Shown here piece by piece: positions 1 to 6,822 of a stretch of DNA of 15,753 bases; positions within the stretch are counted from its first letter, which is position 1, and every line of letters starts with the position of its first letter. The stretch comes from an uncultured Alphaproteobacteria bacterium (GTDB taxonomy: Bacteria > Pseudomonadota > Alphaproteobacteria > RF32 > CAG-239): contig CALXWF010000040.1 of the NCBI GenBank assembly GCA_944392285.1, positions 1 to 15,753 on the forward strand. The letters are read 5' to 3'. Made by a program: the position numbers and the translations under genes. The notes below the pieces were generated by a model that saw nothing but the letters and a program-made list of their open reading frames with translations, was not told where the DNA came from and searched no databases.

Positions 1-2345
1 ATAACCTTTTGCATTAAGGTTTCAATTTCTTGGTCGGTAAAAGTTGCTTCAACAGGTTGGAAAGTCAAACCCAAAGCCAAAGATTTTTTACCCTCGGGCA
101 GATTCTCACCTTCATACAAATCAAAAACTCGCACATCGGTAATATGATTTTTGTCAGCAGCTTTAGCTGCGGCAACCACGGCTGCGGCCTCAACTTTTTT
201 ATCAACGACAAAAGCCAAATCCTTATCAACCGGTTGAAAAGCTGACAGTTCAAATTTCTTTTTGGCTTTGTCATGCGTACCGCGCGGCAAAGGAATATTA
301 TCCAAATAGACCTCAAAAGCAACCGCGCGTTGTTTGATACCAAACTTTTTCAAAACCGCCGGATGCAATTCGCCAAACACGGCCAAAACATTTTTGCCCA
401 AGCGCAAAACGCCGCTGCGCCCCGGATGATAATAAACCGGTGCATCTGTCGTAACCTGAGCATTTTCCCACGGACCGTTCGCCGCGGCAATAGCGGCCAA
501 AGCATCTGCCTTAGCATCAAAAACATCATAGGCTCTGGCTTCACCCAACCAATGTTTTTTAGAGGTTTGTCCGCTTCTGACACCGCCGGCAACCGTTTGT
601 TGCTCACCGGGTTTGCGTCCAAAAAATTCAGGACCGACCTCAAACAAAGCCACATTGGCAAAACCGCGTGAGATGTTATTTTTAAGCGCCAACAGCAAAT
701 TCGGCAACAATGACGGACGCATCTCATCCAAATCTGCCACAATCGGGTTCATCAACATCACCGGCTCGGATTTTTTACGAAAATCCTGTGCCAAAGAAGA
801 ATCCGTAAAGCTCCAGGTAACCGTTTCCAGCATGCCGCGCGAAGCCAACTCATGCTTTAAGGTAACCACACGGCGCTGTGCCGGCGTCAAAATCTGTTGC
901 GGAAATTTATCATGAGGCAAAGATTCTGCCGGAATTTCATCCAGACCAATCATCCGCACGATTTCCTCAACCAAATCATGCTCGCCTTCAATATCACCGC
1001 GCCAAGTCGGAGAAACGGCTTTAATTTTGCCGCCTTCTTCACTGGTTTCAAACCCGAGCTTGGTTAAAATATCAATAATCTGAGTCTTAGAAACCTCAAC
1101 CCCGATAAGGGTTTTAATCCGTTCAGGACGCAAATAGGCAACACGCTTCTGATAATTTTCATCTCCGGCGATTACCGCTTCTGAGGCTTCTCCGCCGCAA
1201 ATATCCAAAATCATCTGCGTTGCATATTCCGACCCCCAAACGTTTGATTGCGGGTCAACCCAACGCTCATAACGATATCTTGAATCGGAATCTATCTGAA
1301 AATGACGACCGGTTCTGGCAATATTTTCCGGATTAAACCAAGCACATTCAAGCAGCACATTGCGGGTTGTTTCACTGCAGCCTTTAGCCGCGCCACCCAT
1401 AATACCGCCCAAACACTGGATACCTTCGTCATCACAAATACCCAAAGATTTATCATCTAAGCAATATTCTTTTTCTTCCAAAGAAACAAATTTTTCGCCG
1501 TCTTTTGCCATTCTGACCGTAATATTTCCGACCAATTTATCCGCATCAAAAACATGCAGCGGACGCGCCAAATCATAGTTAATATAATTGGTAATATCAA
1601 CCAAAGGCGAAATTGAGCGCAAACCGATAGCCGTTAGACGGTCTTTCATCCATTTCGGCGTTTCGGCTTTATTATTCACACCTTTAATATAGCGGGCGAC
1701 ATAAGTTGCGCAGTCTTCCGGACATTTAATATCAACACTAATCAGACTTTTGAAACGCCCCTCAACTTTTTTAAGCGGCAAAGGCTTCAACTGACCGAGG
1801 CCGGCAGCTGCCAAATCACGGGCAATACCGCGCACACCCAAACACTCGGCACGGTTCGGCGTAATATTAATTTCAATAACCGGATCCGCATTCAAAATTT
1901 CGGCAGCCGGCACACCAATCGGTGTATCTGCGGGCAGAACAATAATTCCGTCATGATCATCGCCGATACCGAGCTCTTTTTCCGAACACATCATGCCAAA
2001 GCTCTCAACGCCGCGAATTTTGCCGACCTTCAAAGTTTCATTATAAGCCGGAATGGTAACCCCGACCGGTGCAAAAATACCGATTGTATGCAAGGCAACA
2101 TTCGGTGCACCGCAAACAACCTGCAATTTTTTTTTTTTTTTTTTAACCATCAACAAATGCAGATGGTCTGAATCCGGATGCATATCAAAAGTTTCAACTT
2201 TTGCTGTAACAAAGCCTTCTAACTTGGCGGCGGGATTAATAATTTCCTCTACCTCCAAGCCGATTTTTGTCAGAGTCTCGGCAATTTCATCAACACATGC
2301 CGTTGTATCCAAATGTTCTTTTAACCACGAAATCGTAAATTTCAT
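1..2345 (-). CDS. pheT: Phenylalanyl-tRNA synthetase beta subunit (partial, 3' end off the window)
   Basis: This is the beta subunit of the cytoplasmic alpha2-beta2 enzyme that charges tRNA-Phe. I translated it by hand from the ATG at 2345, which overlaps the pheS stop as ATGA, and found one open frame of 781 codons to the window edge. The N-terminus reads MKFTISWLKEHLD, and the tRNA-binding OB domain carries HPDSD and VCGAPN (residues 56-60 and 77-82). Then come TPNRAECLGVRGIARDLAA, the B3/B4 region, a GGIMGGA motif and a B5-type region, and the anticodon-binding FDX-ACB domain (KDLAFVVD, ending ...EIETLMQKV). The usual length is about 795-800 residues, so only the last 15 or so are missing. 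Two oddities are an in-frame run of six lysines (68-73) encoded by A18, and Trp at residue 362 where the family usually has Gly in an ERGVD motif. No frameshift was seen. Confidence 0.95.
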   Translation of the reverse strand, partial: MKFTISWLKEHLDTTACVDEIAETLTKIGLEVEEIINPAAKLEGFVTAKVETFDMHPDSDHLHLLMVKKKKKKLQVVCGAPNVALHTIGIFAPVGVTIPAYNETLKVGKIRGVESFGMMCSEKELGIGDDHDGIIVLPADTPIGVPAAEILNADPVIEINITPNRAECLGVRGIARDLAAAGLGQLKPLPLKKVEGRFKSLISVDIKCPEDCATYVARYIKGVNNKAETPKWMKDRLTAIGLRSISPLVDITNYINYDLARPLHVFDADKLVGNITVRMAKDGEKFVSLEEKEYCLDDKSLGICDDEGIQCLGGIMGGAAKGCSETTRNVLLECAWFNPENIARTGRHFQIDSDSRYRYERWVDPQSNVWGSEYATQMILDICGGEASEAVIAGDENYQKRVAYLRPERIKTLIGVEVSKTQIIDILTKLGFETSEEGGKIKAVSPTWRGDIEGEHDLVEEIVRMIGLDEIPAESLPHDKFPQQILTPAQRRVVTLKHELASRGMLETVTWSFTDSSLAQDFRKKSEPVMLMNPIVADLDEMRPSLLPNLLLALKNNISRGFANVALFEVGPEFFGRKPGEQQTVAGGVRSGQTSKKHWLGEARAYDVFDAKADALAAIAAANGPWENAQVTTDAPVYYHPGRSGVLRLGKNVLAVFGELHPAVLKKFGIKQRAVAFEVYLDNIPLPRGTHDKAKKKFELSAFQPVDKDLAFVVDKKVEAAAVVAAAKAADKNHITDVRVFDLYEGENLPEGKKSLALGLTFQPVEATFTDQEIETLMQKV
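2127..2144 (-). repeat. 18-nt homopolymer A tract inside pheT
   Basis: The plus strand has 18 consecutive T, which on the coding strand is A18 and encodes Lys68-Lys73 of PheT in frame. It lies in a loop of the N-terminal tRNA-binding domain, between the segments HLHLLMV and LQVVCGAPN. Eighteen is a multiple of three, so the reading frame is intact as given. Tracts this long are prone to replication or transcriptional slippage and to sequencing-length error, so the exact count is the least certain base call in the window. Confidence 0.9.
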
Positions 2346-3445
2346 CTTGCCGCTCCTCCGTTATTGCTCAAACCGCCTGTCATTGAAGAAATATCCAAGG
2401 GGACAAAGCCATAATGTTTTAACCATCGAATATCTGACTCAAAGAAAGTCCGAAGATCGGGAATTCCATATTTCAACATTGCCAATCTGTCTAATCCGAC
2501 ACCGAAAGCAAATCCCTGATAAACATCCGGGTCAATGCCGCCGGCACGCAAAACATTCGGATGCACCATACCGCAACCCAAAATCTCCAGCCAATCCGTA
2601 CCGGCACCGATTTTAAGCTCGGTTTTAGTTTTCAAACAACCGATATCCATTTCCGCCGAAGGCTCGGTGAAAGGGAAAAATGACGGACGATACCGAACCG
2701 GAATTTCATCCAATTCAAAAAATGCTTTTACAAAATCATAAAGACAGCCCTTCAAATGCGCCATGGTAATATCTTTGCCGATAACCAAACCCTCGACCTG
2801 GTGGAACATCGGGGTATGCGTGGCATCATAATCACTGCGATAAGTGCGCCCCGGCGCAATAATGCGAATGGGGGGCTGCTGTTTTTCCATCGTACGAATT
2901 TGTACCGGCGACGTATGCGTTCTAACCACAAAACTATCATCTTTATCCGCGCTGTCAGGATTGGGAATATAAAAAGTATCCTGCATTTGTCTTGCCGGAT
3001 GATTTGCCGGCATATTTAAGGCGTTAAAGTTATGAAACTGGTCTTCAATATCCGGCCCTTCGGCAACACTAAATCCCATTTCTCCGAAAATAGCCGTAAC
3101 TTCTTCATATATTTTGGAAACCGGATGAATCCGTCCCTGATTTTCAGGACGAACAGGCAATGTAACATCTATCTTCTCGGCGGCTAATTTTGCATTAAGC
3201 TCCTGAACTTCCAAAAACTGCTTACGCGCCTCTAATGCTTTTTCAACCTCAACTTTCAAGATATTAAGCGTTTTTCCCGCTTCTTTTCTTTCTTCGGCAG
3301 GCATTGCCCCCAAGCCTTTCATCATCTCGGTAATTCGGCCTTTTTTACCCAAGATTGCCACGCGCAAATCTTCAAGGGCTTTCATATCGGAAGCCGCGAC
3401 AATTTCTGCCGTTAACTCCTTTTGTAATTGCTCCGTATTTTCCAT
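2342..3445 (-). CDS. pheS: Phenylalanyl-tRNA synthetase alpha subunit
   Basis: This is the catalytic alpha subunit of PheRS, a class II synthetase that activates phenylalanine and transfers it to tRNA-Phe. The first 90 or so residues form the charged helical tRNA-binding arm. The core contains PGRTYRSD, the motif 2 region (FHQVEGLVIGKD), TEPSAEMDIGC, and motif 3 (GFAFGVGLDRLAMLKYGI). At 367 residues it is longer than the E. coli protein (about 327) because of a C-terminal tail beginning HYGFVPLD, which I recall as common in alphaproteobacterial PheS. The ATG at 3445 has GGTGG upstream (CAGGTGGAAAATG). The stop overlaps the pheT start by 4 bases (ATGA), so the two subunits are probably translationally coupled in 1:1 amounts. 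It follows rplT by 125 bp. Confidence 0.97.
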   Translation of the reverse strand: MENTEQLQKELTAEIVAASDMKALEDLRVAILGKKGRITEMMKGLGAMPAEERKEAGKTLNILKVEVEKALEARKQFLEVQELNAKLAAEKIDVTLPVRPENQGRIHPVSKIYEEVTAIFGEMGFSVAEGPDIEDQFHNFNALNMPANHPARQMQDTFYIPNPDSADKDDSFVVRTHTSPVQIRTMEKQQPPIRIIAPGRTYRSDYDATHTPMFHQVEGLVIGKDITMAHLKGCLYDFVKAFFELDEIPVRYRPSFFPFTEPSAEMDIGCLKTKTELKIGAGTDWLEILGCGMVHPNVLRAGGIDPDVYQGFAFGVGLDRLAMLKYGIPDLRTFFESDIRWLKHYGFVPLDISSMTGGLSNNGGAAR

Positions 3446-3508
3446 TTTCCACCTGAAATATTAAACTAAAACTTCAACTTTTGCCCTCTTGGGGCTGATT
3501 TAAAATGC

Positions 3509-3546
3509 AAAAGAGTCAACCCGAAAAAACTCAAGTTAACTCTTTT
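3509..3546 (-). terminator. Hairpin between rplT and pheS, possible attenuator or weak terminator
   Basis: The arms 3509-3520 and 3535-3546 are a 12-bp inverted repeat. In minus-strand RNA it is AAAAGAGUUAAC pairing with GUUGACUCUUUU, with one G-U pair and a 14-nt loop. The 3' arm ends in UUUU and another UUUU follows four bases later, so it looks like a weak intrinsic terminator. It lies in the only sizeable gap of the rpmI-rplT-pheS-pheT unit and could lower pheST expression relative to the ribosomal proteins. No Phe-rich leader peptide like E. coli pheM was found, so classical Phe attenuation is not supported. Confidence 0.4.
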
Positions 3547-3570
3547 TCAGCATTTTGCTTAAAATCGTTC

Positions 3571-3930
3571 TTACTTATTTAATGCAGATTTTGCAGCCTC
3601 AACCAGCTTAGCAAAATTAGCAGGCTCTTTCAAAGCGATATCAGCAAGGACTTTTCGGTCGAGTTCAATGCCGGCTTTGTTAAGCCCGCACATAAATCGA
3701 GAATAAGTCATATCCTGCAAGCGAGTTGCCGCATTGATTCTTTGAATCCACAAAGCGCGGAAACTTCTTTTTTTGGCGCGTCTGTCGCGATAAGCATATT
3801 GTAATGCTTTCTCAACTTTTTCAACCGCTACTCTGAATACGTTTTTGGAACGACCTCTGTAACCTTTGGCCATACCCAAAATTTTCTTATGGCGGGCACG
3901 AGCCGTTACACCTCTTTTAATACGAGACAT
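3571..3930 (-). CDS. rplT: 50S ribosomal protein L20
   Basis: L20 binds 23S rRNA early in assembly of the large ribosomal subunit. The 119-residue product has the family length and opens with MSRIKRGVTARARHKKIL, followed by the typical GYRGRSKNVFRVA, YRDRRAKKRSFRALWIQRIN and YSRFMCGLNKAGIELDRKVLADIA segments. It starts 12 bp after rpmI with a GGAGGG ribosome-binding site. The rpmI-rplT pair is near universal. In many bacteria L20 represses its own operon by binding the leader, but no specific L20 site could be recognised here. Confidence 0.98.
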   Translation of the reverse strand: MSRIKRGVTARARHKKILGMAKGYRGRSKNVFRVAVEKVEKALQYAYRDRRAKKRSFRALWIQRINAATRLQDMTYSRFMCGLNKAGIELDRKVLADIALKEPANFAKLVEAAKSALNK

Positions 3931-3942
3931 CTAAATACCCTC

Positions 3943-4140
3943 CTACAAATACGGTAAAAATTGTTTGACGATTTTGGCATCGGACTCACTCATCAGAATG
4001 GTGCCGCGAGCCTGTCTTTTCATTTTGGGAGATTTGCAGAACAGACAATGTCTCTTTTTTGCAAAATTTCTTTTCAATTTACCGGTTCCGGTAGCGCTGA
4101 TGCGCTTCTTAACCGCACTTTTGGTTTTTAATTTTGGCAT
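3943..4140 (-). CDS. rpmI: 50S ribosomal protein L35
   Basis: L35 is a small basic protein of the large ribosomal subunit. The product is 65 residues, the usual length, and begins MPKLKTKSAVKKRIS with the conserved GTGKLKRNFAKKRH core. The start is ATG at 4140, preceded by GAAAGGGATTAAA. The stretch after KRH contains a Cys-x-x-Cys pair (CLFC) where many L35 sequences have none; whether it matters is unknown. Unlike the common infC-rpmI-rplT arrangement, infC is not adjacent. The gene has its own promoter at 4229-4257. Confidence 0.97.
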   Translation of the reverse strand: MPKLKTKSAVKKRISATGTGKLKRNFAKKRHCLFCKSPKMKRQARGTILMSESDAKIVKQFLPYL

Positions 4141-4153
4141 TTTAATCCCTTTC

Positions 4154-4198
4154 TTAAAGTTTATTTACTTGGATTTTCCGAGCAATCAGGCATGCCAT
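4154..4198 (-). CDS. Possible 14-codon upstream ORF in the rpmI leader
   Basis: The ORF MACLIARKIQVNKL lies wholly in the predicted rpmI 5' UTR. Its ATG (4198-4196) has AAGGCGG five bases upstream, and its TAA (4156-4154) lies a few bases before the rpmI ribosome-binding site. That geometry would allow translational coupling or leader control. An ORF this short can occur by chance and the peptide matches nothing I know. Confidence 0.2.
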   Translation of the reverse strand: MACLIARKIQVNKL

Positions 4199-4228
4199 AT
4201 CCGCCTTAATTACTCTTAAAGCTCTTAG

Positions 4229-4257
4229 GTTATACACATATAATTTTTATTTTTCAA
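4229..4257 (-). promoter_or_regulatory. Sigma-70-type promoter of rpmI-rplT-pheST
   Basis: On the minus strand TTGAAA (4257-4252), a 17-bp spacer and TATAAC (4234-4229) form a near-consensus promoter. The -35 box lies in the last codons of the EF-hand gene, so the two transcription units abut. Initiation near 4222 would give a leader of about 80 nt before the rpmI ATG. Confidence 0.6.
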
Positions 4258-4690
4258 GCGATTTTTCAGCCTCAGGTGCATTTTTTTCATTTTCCGCCCC
4301 GGAAGACGCCGCACCTTCCGGCTCATTTTGCTTGGTTGGTTGCGGTTCTCTGCCGGCATAAAAATCCGTCATTTGCTCTAACGTAATATAACCACCCTTA
4401 TCGGCATCCATAGCCTTAAAAATCTCTTCAGGAGATTTATAAGTTCCTTCTTTCTTCTGACGCCGAATAATGCGTCTATCCTCACGGCTCAATTTACGGC
4501 TCTTAAATTCTTCCAAACTCAGCTTGCCGTCACCATCTTTATCAAGCGAGCGCATCTGATATCCGGCTGTTCTGCGGGCCAATCTTTCTACCGGCGGCAA
4601 AGAATCTTTTGGCATAACATACTTGGCCTCAACCCAACCGGCGCTCAAAAAACTCATCCCTGCCAAAATCAAAAAAAACTTTTTCATCAT
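4247..4690 (-). CDS. Secreted EF-hand domain protein
   Basis: This is a small exported, probably calcium-binding protein of unknown role. I start it at ATG 4690 (MMKKFF..., 147 residues): AAGGCTC lies just upstream, it gives a clean signal peptide (KKFFLILAGMSFLSAGWVEA), and it falls 13 bp after the lolD stop. The longer frame to 4729 would overlap lolD and spoil the signal sequence. EF-hand loop 1 (residues 50-61, DKDGDGKLSLEE) is canonical. Loop 2 (95-106, DADKGGYITLEQ) is degenerate, with Gly at position 5 and Gln at position 12. The linker between them is very basic, and the C-terminal 30 residues are low-complexity Glu/Ala/Asn. The product should be periplasmic. Its position behind lolCD suggests co-transcription but does not reveal a function. 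Confidence 0.85.
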   Translation of the reverse strand: MMKKFFLILAGMSFLSAGWVEAKYVMPKDSLPPVERLARRTAGYQMRSLDKDGDGKLSLEEFKSRKLSREDRRIIRRQKKEGTYKSPEEIFKAMDADKGGYITLEQMTDFYAGREPQPTKQNEPEGAASSGAENEKNAPEAEKSLEK

Positions 4691-4703
4691 TTTTGAGCCT
4701 TGC

Positions 4704-5426
4704 TTAATAAAAATTTTCTTCCGACACAAACTTACTGGCCCGTGTATCTACCAAGACGCCGTCTTTAAGCACCACTTTGCGGTCCATTTTATCTGCAAGC
4801 TCAAAGTTATGCGTGGCAATAAGTGCCGAAAGTTTGGTTTCTTTCACGATTGAAAGCAATTCGCCGAAAACAACCTCTGACGTCCGCGGGTCCAAATTTC
4901 CGGTGGGTTCATCGGCCAAGAGCAACTTCGGTGCATTTGCCAAAGCTCTGGCAATGGCAACACGCTGCTGTTCTCCGCCCGACAACTCACTCGGACGATG
5001 TTTAAAACGCTTTGCCAAACCCAAACGACTGAGCAACCACTCAGCCTTTTCGCGCGCATTTTTCATTGAGGCACCGGCAATAAGCTGCGGCAGCATAACA
5101 TTTTCCACCGCATCAAAATCTGCCAACAAATTATGATACTGATAGACAAAACCCAGATAATCGCGCCGCAAAGCCGTACGCATGCTATCCCCGAGTTTGC
5201 TGCACTTTTTGCCATCCAGAAAAACCTCGCCTTTGCTGGGTTTTTCGAGCAAACCCGAAATCTGCAACATCGTAGATTTACCAGACCCCGAAGGCCCGAG
5301 CAAGGCCACGATTTCTCCGGGCATAATCTCCAAATCAACCCCGCGCAAGACCTCCAGATTTTGGCTTCCCTGTTTAAAAGTCTTTACAACTTTTCTTAAC
5401 TCTAAAGTCGGCGTAATTTTATTCAT
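4704..5426 (-). CDS. lolD: Lipoprotein-releasing ABC transporter ATPase LolD
   Basis: LolD is the ATPase that powers LolC/E extraction of outer-membrane lipoproteins from the inner membrane to the chaperone LolA. From ATG 5426 the protein is 240 residues (E. coli 233). It shows Walker A GPSGSGKST (44-52), a Q-loop in FVYQYHNLLADFDAVENV, which resembles LolD itself more than generic MacB-type ATPases, signature LSGGEQQR (148-155), Walker B LLLADEPTGNLD and H-loop His206. The start overlaps the lolC stop by 8 bp, with GGTGGAGG in the proper place. A frame from 5462 adds 12 residues deeper into lolC and is unlikely. Confidence 0.95.
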   Translation of the reverse strand: MNKITPTLELRKVVKTFKQGSQNLEVLRGVDLEIMPGEIVALLGPSGSGKSTMLQISGLLEKPSKGEVFLDGKKCSKLGDSMRTALRRDYLGFVYQYHNLLADFDAVENVMLPQLIAGASMKNAREKAEWLLSRLGLAKRFKHRPSELSGGEQQRVAIARALANAPKLLLADEPTGNLDPRTSEVVFGELLSIVKETKLSALIATHNFELADKMDRKVVLKDGVLVDTRASKFVSEENFY

Positions 5427-6669
5427 AACGCAAAGCCTCCACCGGATCAAACTTGGCTGCACGATAAGCCGGATAAATCGTCGCCAAAAAAGATAACAAC
5501 AAAGAAATCACCGCCACGGTTGTCACCTCAAGAGGATCAACCTTTGCCGGCAACTGTGACAAGAAATATATCTCGGCCGAAAACAAATCGCGTCCGGCAA
5601 TATTTTGCAAAAACTGACGAATAGCCTCAATATTATAGCAAAACAACAAACCCAAAACCAAACCGAGCGTTGTCCCGACCACACCGATAAAAGCACCGTC
5701 CATAAAAAAGACACGCATAATCATCCCCTTAGTCGCGCCGATGGTTCTAAGCACGGCAATATCACGCCCCTTATCTTTTACAAGCATAATAAGCCCCGTA
5801 ATGATATTAAACGCCGCCACCAAAATAATCAGCGTCAATATTAAGAACATCACATTACGCTCAACCGCAATCGCATTAAAAAATGCCGCATTTGTCTGTT
5901 CCCAATCATAAACATAAGCCCCTGCGCCGCCGACACTTTGCTCAATAGCCTGCTTCACGGGCTTTAATGTTTTTTGATCTTTAAGCGTCACATCAATATG
6001 CGTCACGCCGCCTTTCATTCCAAAATAAAGCTGCGCGGCATCCAAGGGCATAAAGATAAAGCTGGAATCATATTCATACATGCCCACATCAAAAGTACCG
6101 ATAACTCTGTAAGCCTTCATTCTGGGAACCGTTCCGAAAGCGGTAACCTTCCCGTTCGGAGAAATAAGGGTTATTTCATCTCCGGGAATCACACCGAGCT
6201 TGCGTGCCAACCTTGAGCCGATAACCACGCTGTTACCCTCATATTCTTCCATGTCTACATCACTTAAGGCATCACGCATAATTTCTTTGCGCAGCATATC
6301 TTCTTTGCTCACCCCGCGCACCATAGCTCCTTCTGCAGCTTTACCGGCCGTAACCAACAACTGCCCCTCAATCATGGGAATAACCGTTTCCACTTGCTGA
6401 TATTCGCCGATTTCTTTAACGGCTTCCTGATAATTATTAAACGGATACCCGGCAGGAGACATAATCCCGATATGCCCGTTAATTCCCAAAATACGTCCTA
6501 ACAACTCATGGCGAAACCCGTTCATAACCGACATCACGATAATCAAGGTCGCCACGCCGAGCGCTATCCCCGTAAAAGCAAAACCGGTAATTACCGAAAT
6601 AAAACCCTCTTTGCGCTTGGCACGCAAATAACGACAGGCCATCAAGCGTTCAAATTTTGCAAAAATCAC
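5419..6669 (-). CDS. lolC: Lipoprotein-releasing ABC transporter permease LolC/LolE
   Basis: This is the inner-membrane permease of the Lol system. The 416-residue protein has the standard layout: one TM helix near residues 24-48 (GFAFTGIALGVATLIIVMSV) followed by MNGFR, a periplasmic MacB-like domain of about 220 residues, then FtsX-type helices near 272-297, 316-343 and 383-403 and the coupling end YRAAKFDPVEALRYE. The start is GTG at 6669, supported by GAGGAGAG just upstream and by the N-terminus FERLMACRYLRAKRKEGFIS, which matches the family; the ATG ten codons in would drop it. Only one permease gene is next to lolD. Many Alphaproteobacteria have a single LolC/E-type permease that presumably acts as a homodimer, but a second copy elsewhere cannot be excluded. 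Confidence 0.94.
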   Translation of the reverse strand: MIFAKFERLMACRYLRAKRKEGFISVITGFAFTGIALGVATLIIVMSVMNGFRHELLGRILGINGHIGIMSPAGYPFNNYQEAVKEIGEYQQVETVIPMIEGQLLVTAGKAAEGAMVRGVSKEDMLRKEIMRDALSDVDMEEYEGNSVVIGSRLARKLGVIPGDEITLISPNGKVTAFGTVPRMKAYRVIGTFDVGMYEYDSSFIFMPLDAAQLYFGMKGGVTHIDVTLKDQKTLKPVKQAIEQSVGGAGAYVYDWEQTNAAFFNAIAVERNVMFLILTLIILVAAFNIITGLIMLVKDKGRDIAVLRTIGATKGMIMRVFFMDGAFIGVVGTTLGLVLGLLFCYNIEAIRQFLQNIAGRDLFSAEIYFLSQLPAKVDPLEVTTVAVISLLLSFLATIYPAYRAAKFDPVEALRYE

Positions 6670-6700
6670 CTTATCTCTCCTCTAACTATGCTTTATTTAT

Positions 6701-6706
6701 ATTATA
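6701..6706 (-). promoter_or_regulatory. Probable -10 box of the lolC-lolD unit
   Basis: A perfect TATAAT sits on the minus strand about 32 bp before the lolC GTG. No good -35 box is spaced 16-18 bp away; that position falls against the palindrome at 6721-6740. This could mean activator-dependent or weakly constitutive initiation. Confidence is moderate because the region is AT-rich. Confidence 0.4.
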
Positions 6707-6720
6707 ACCGCACAATAAAG

Positions 6721-6740
6721 CAAGTTTGACTTCAAACTTG
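6721..6740. repeat. Perfect 9-bp palindrome in the divergent lolC / Cys-rich promoter region
   Basis: CAAGTTTGA-CT-TCAAACTTG is a perfect inverted repeat with a 2-bp centre. It lies where the lolC -35 region should be and about 28 bp upstream of the -35 box of the plus-strand gene. The 2-bp centre favours a dimeric-repressor or activator operator over a terminator hairpin, and no T tract follows on either strand. Confidence 0.5.
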
Positions 6741-6767
6741 TGCGTAAAAATCTCACAAAGAAAAACA

Positions 6768-6795
6768 TAGACATTCAAAATTTTTGTTTTATGAT
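6768..6795 (+). promoter_or_regulatory. Sigma-70-type promoter of the Cys-rich gene
   Basis: TAGACA (6768-6773), a 16-bp spacer and TATGAT (6790-6795) precede the ATG at 6823, giving a 5' UTR of roughly 20 nt that includes the AAGGGA ribosome-binding site. Confidence 0.5.
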
Positions 6796-6822
6796 GAGGC
6801 ATCATTAACAAGGGAAAAAGAC

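Noticed and set aside
273..915. Several plus- and minus-strand ORFs of 100-132 residues inside the pheT region
   Set aside because: They are shadows of the intact pheT frame, which continues unbroken to the window edge; their compositions are Arg/Cys/Trp-rich as expected for wrong frames.
1..2345. Suspected frameshift or pseudogene in pheT, because no complete ORF is bounded by a stop
   Set aside because: Hand translation shows a single frame from 2345 to the left edge; the stop is simply outside the window.
2053..2616. 187-residue plus-strand ORF with a run of phenylalanines, antisense to pheS/pheT
   Set aside because: It lies across two genuine minus-strand genes, its poly-Phe is just the complement of the A18 tract, and it has no recognisable domain.
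3446..3570. A pheM-like Phe-rich leader peptide upstream of pheS
   Set aside because: The only short ORFs in the gap, such as MLKKS, contain no run of Phe codons.
4691..4729. An EF-hand protein start 13 codons upstream (MCRKKIFIKQGSK)
   Set aside because: It overlaps the end of lolD and would put a charged stretch before the signal peptide; the internal ATG has a ribosome-binding site.
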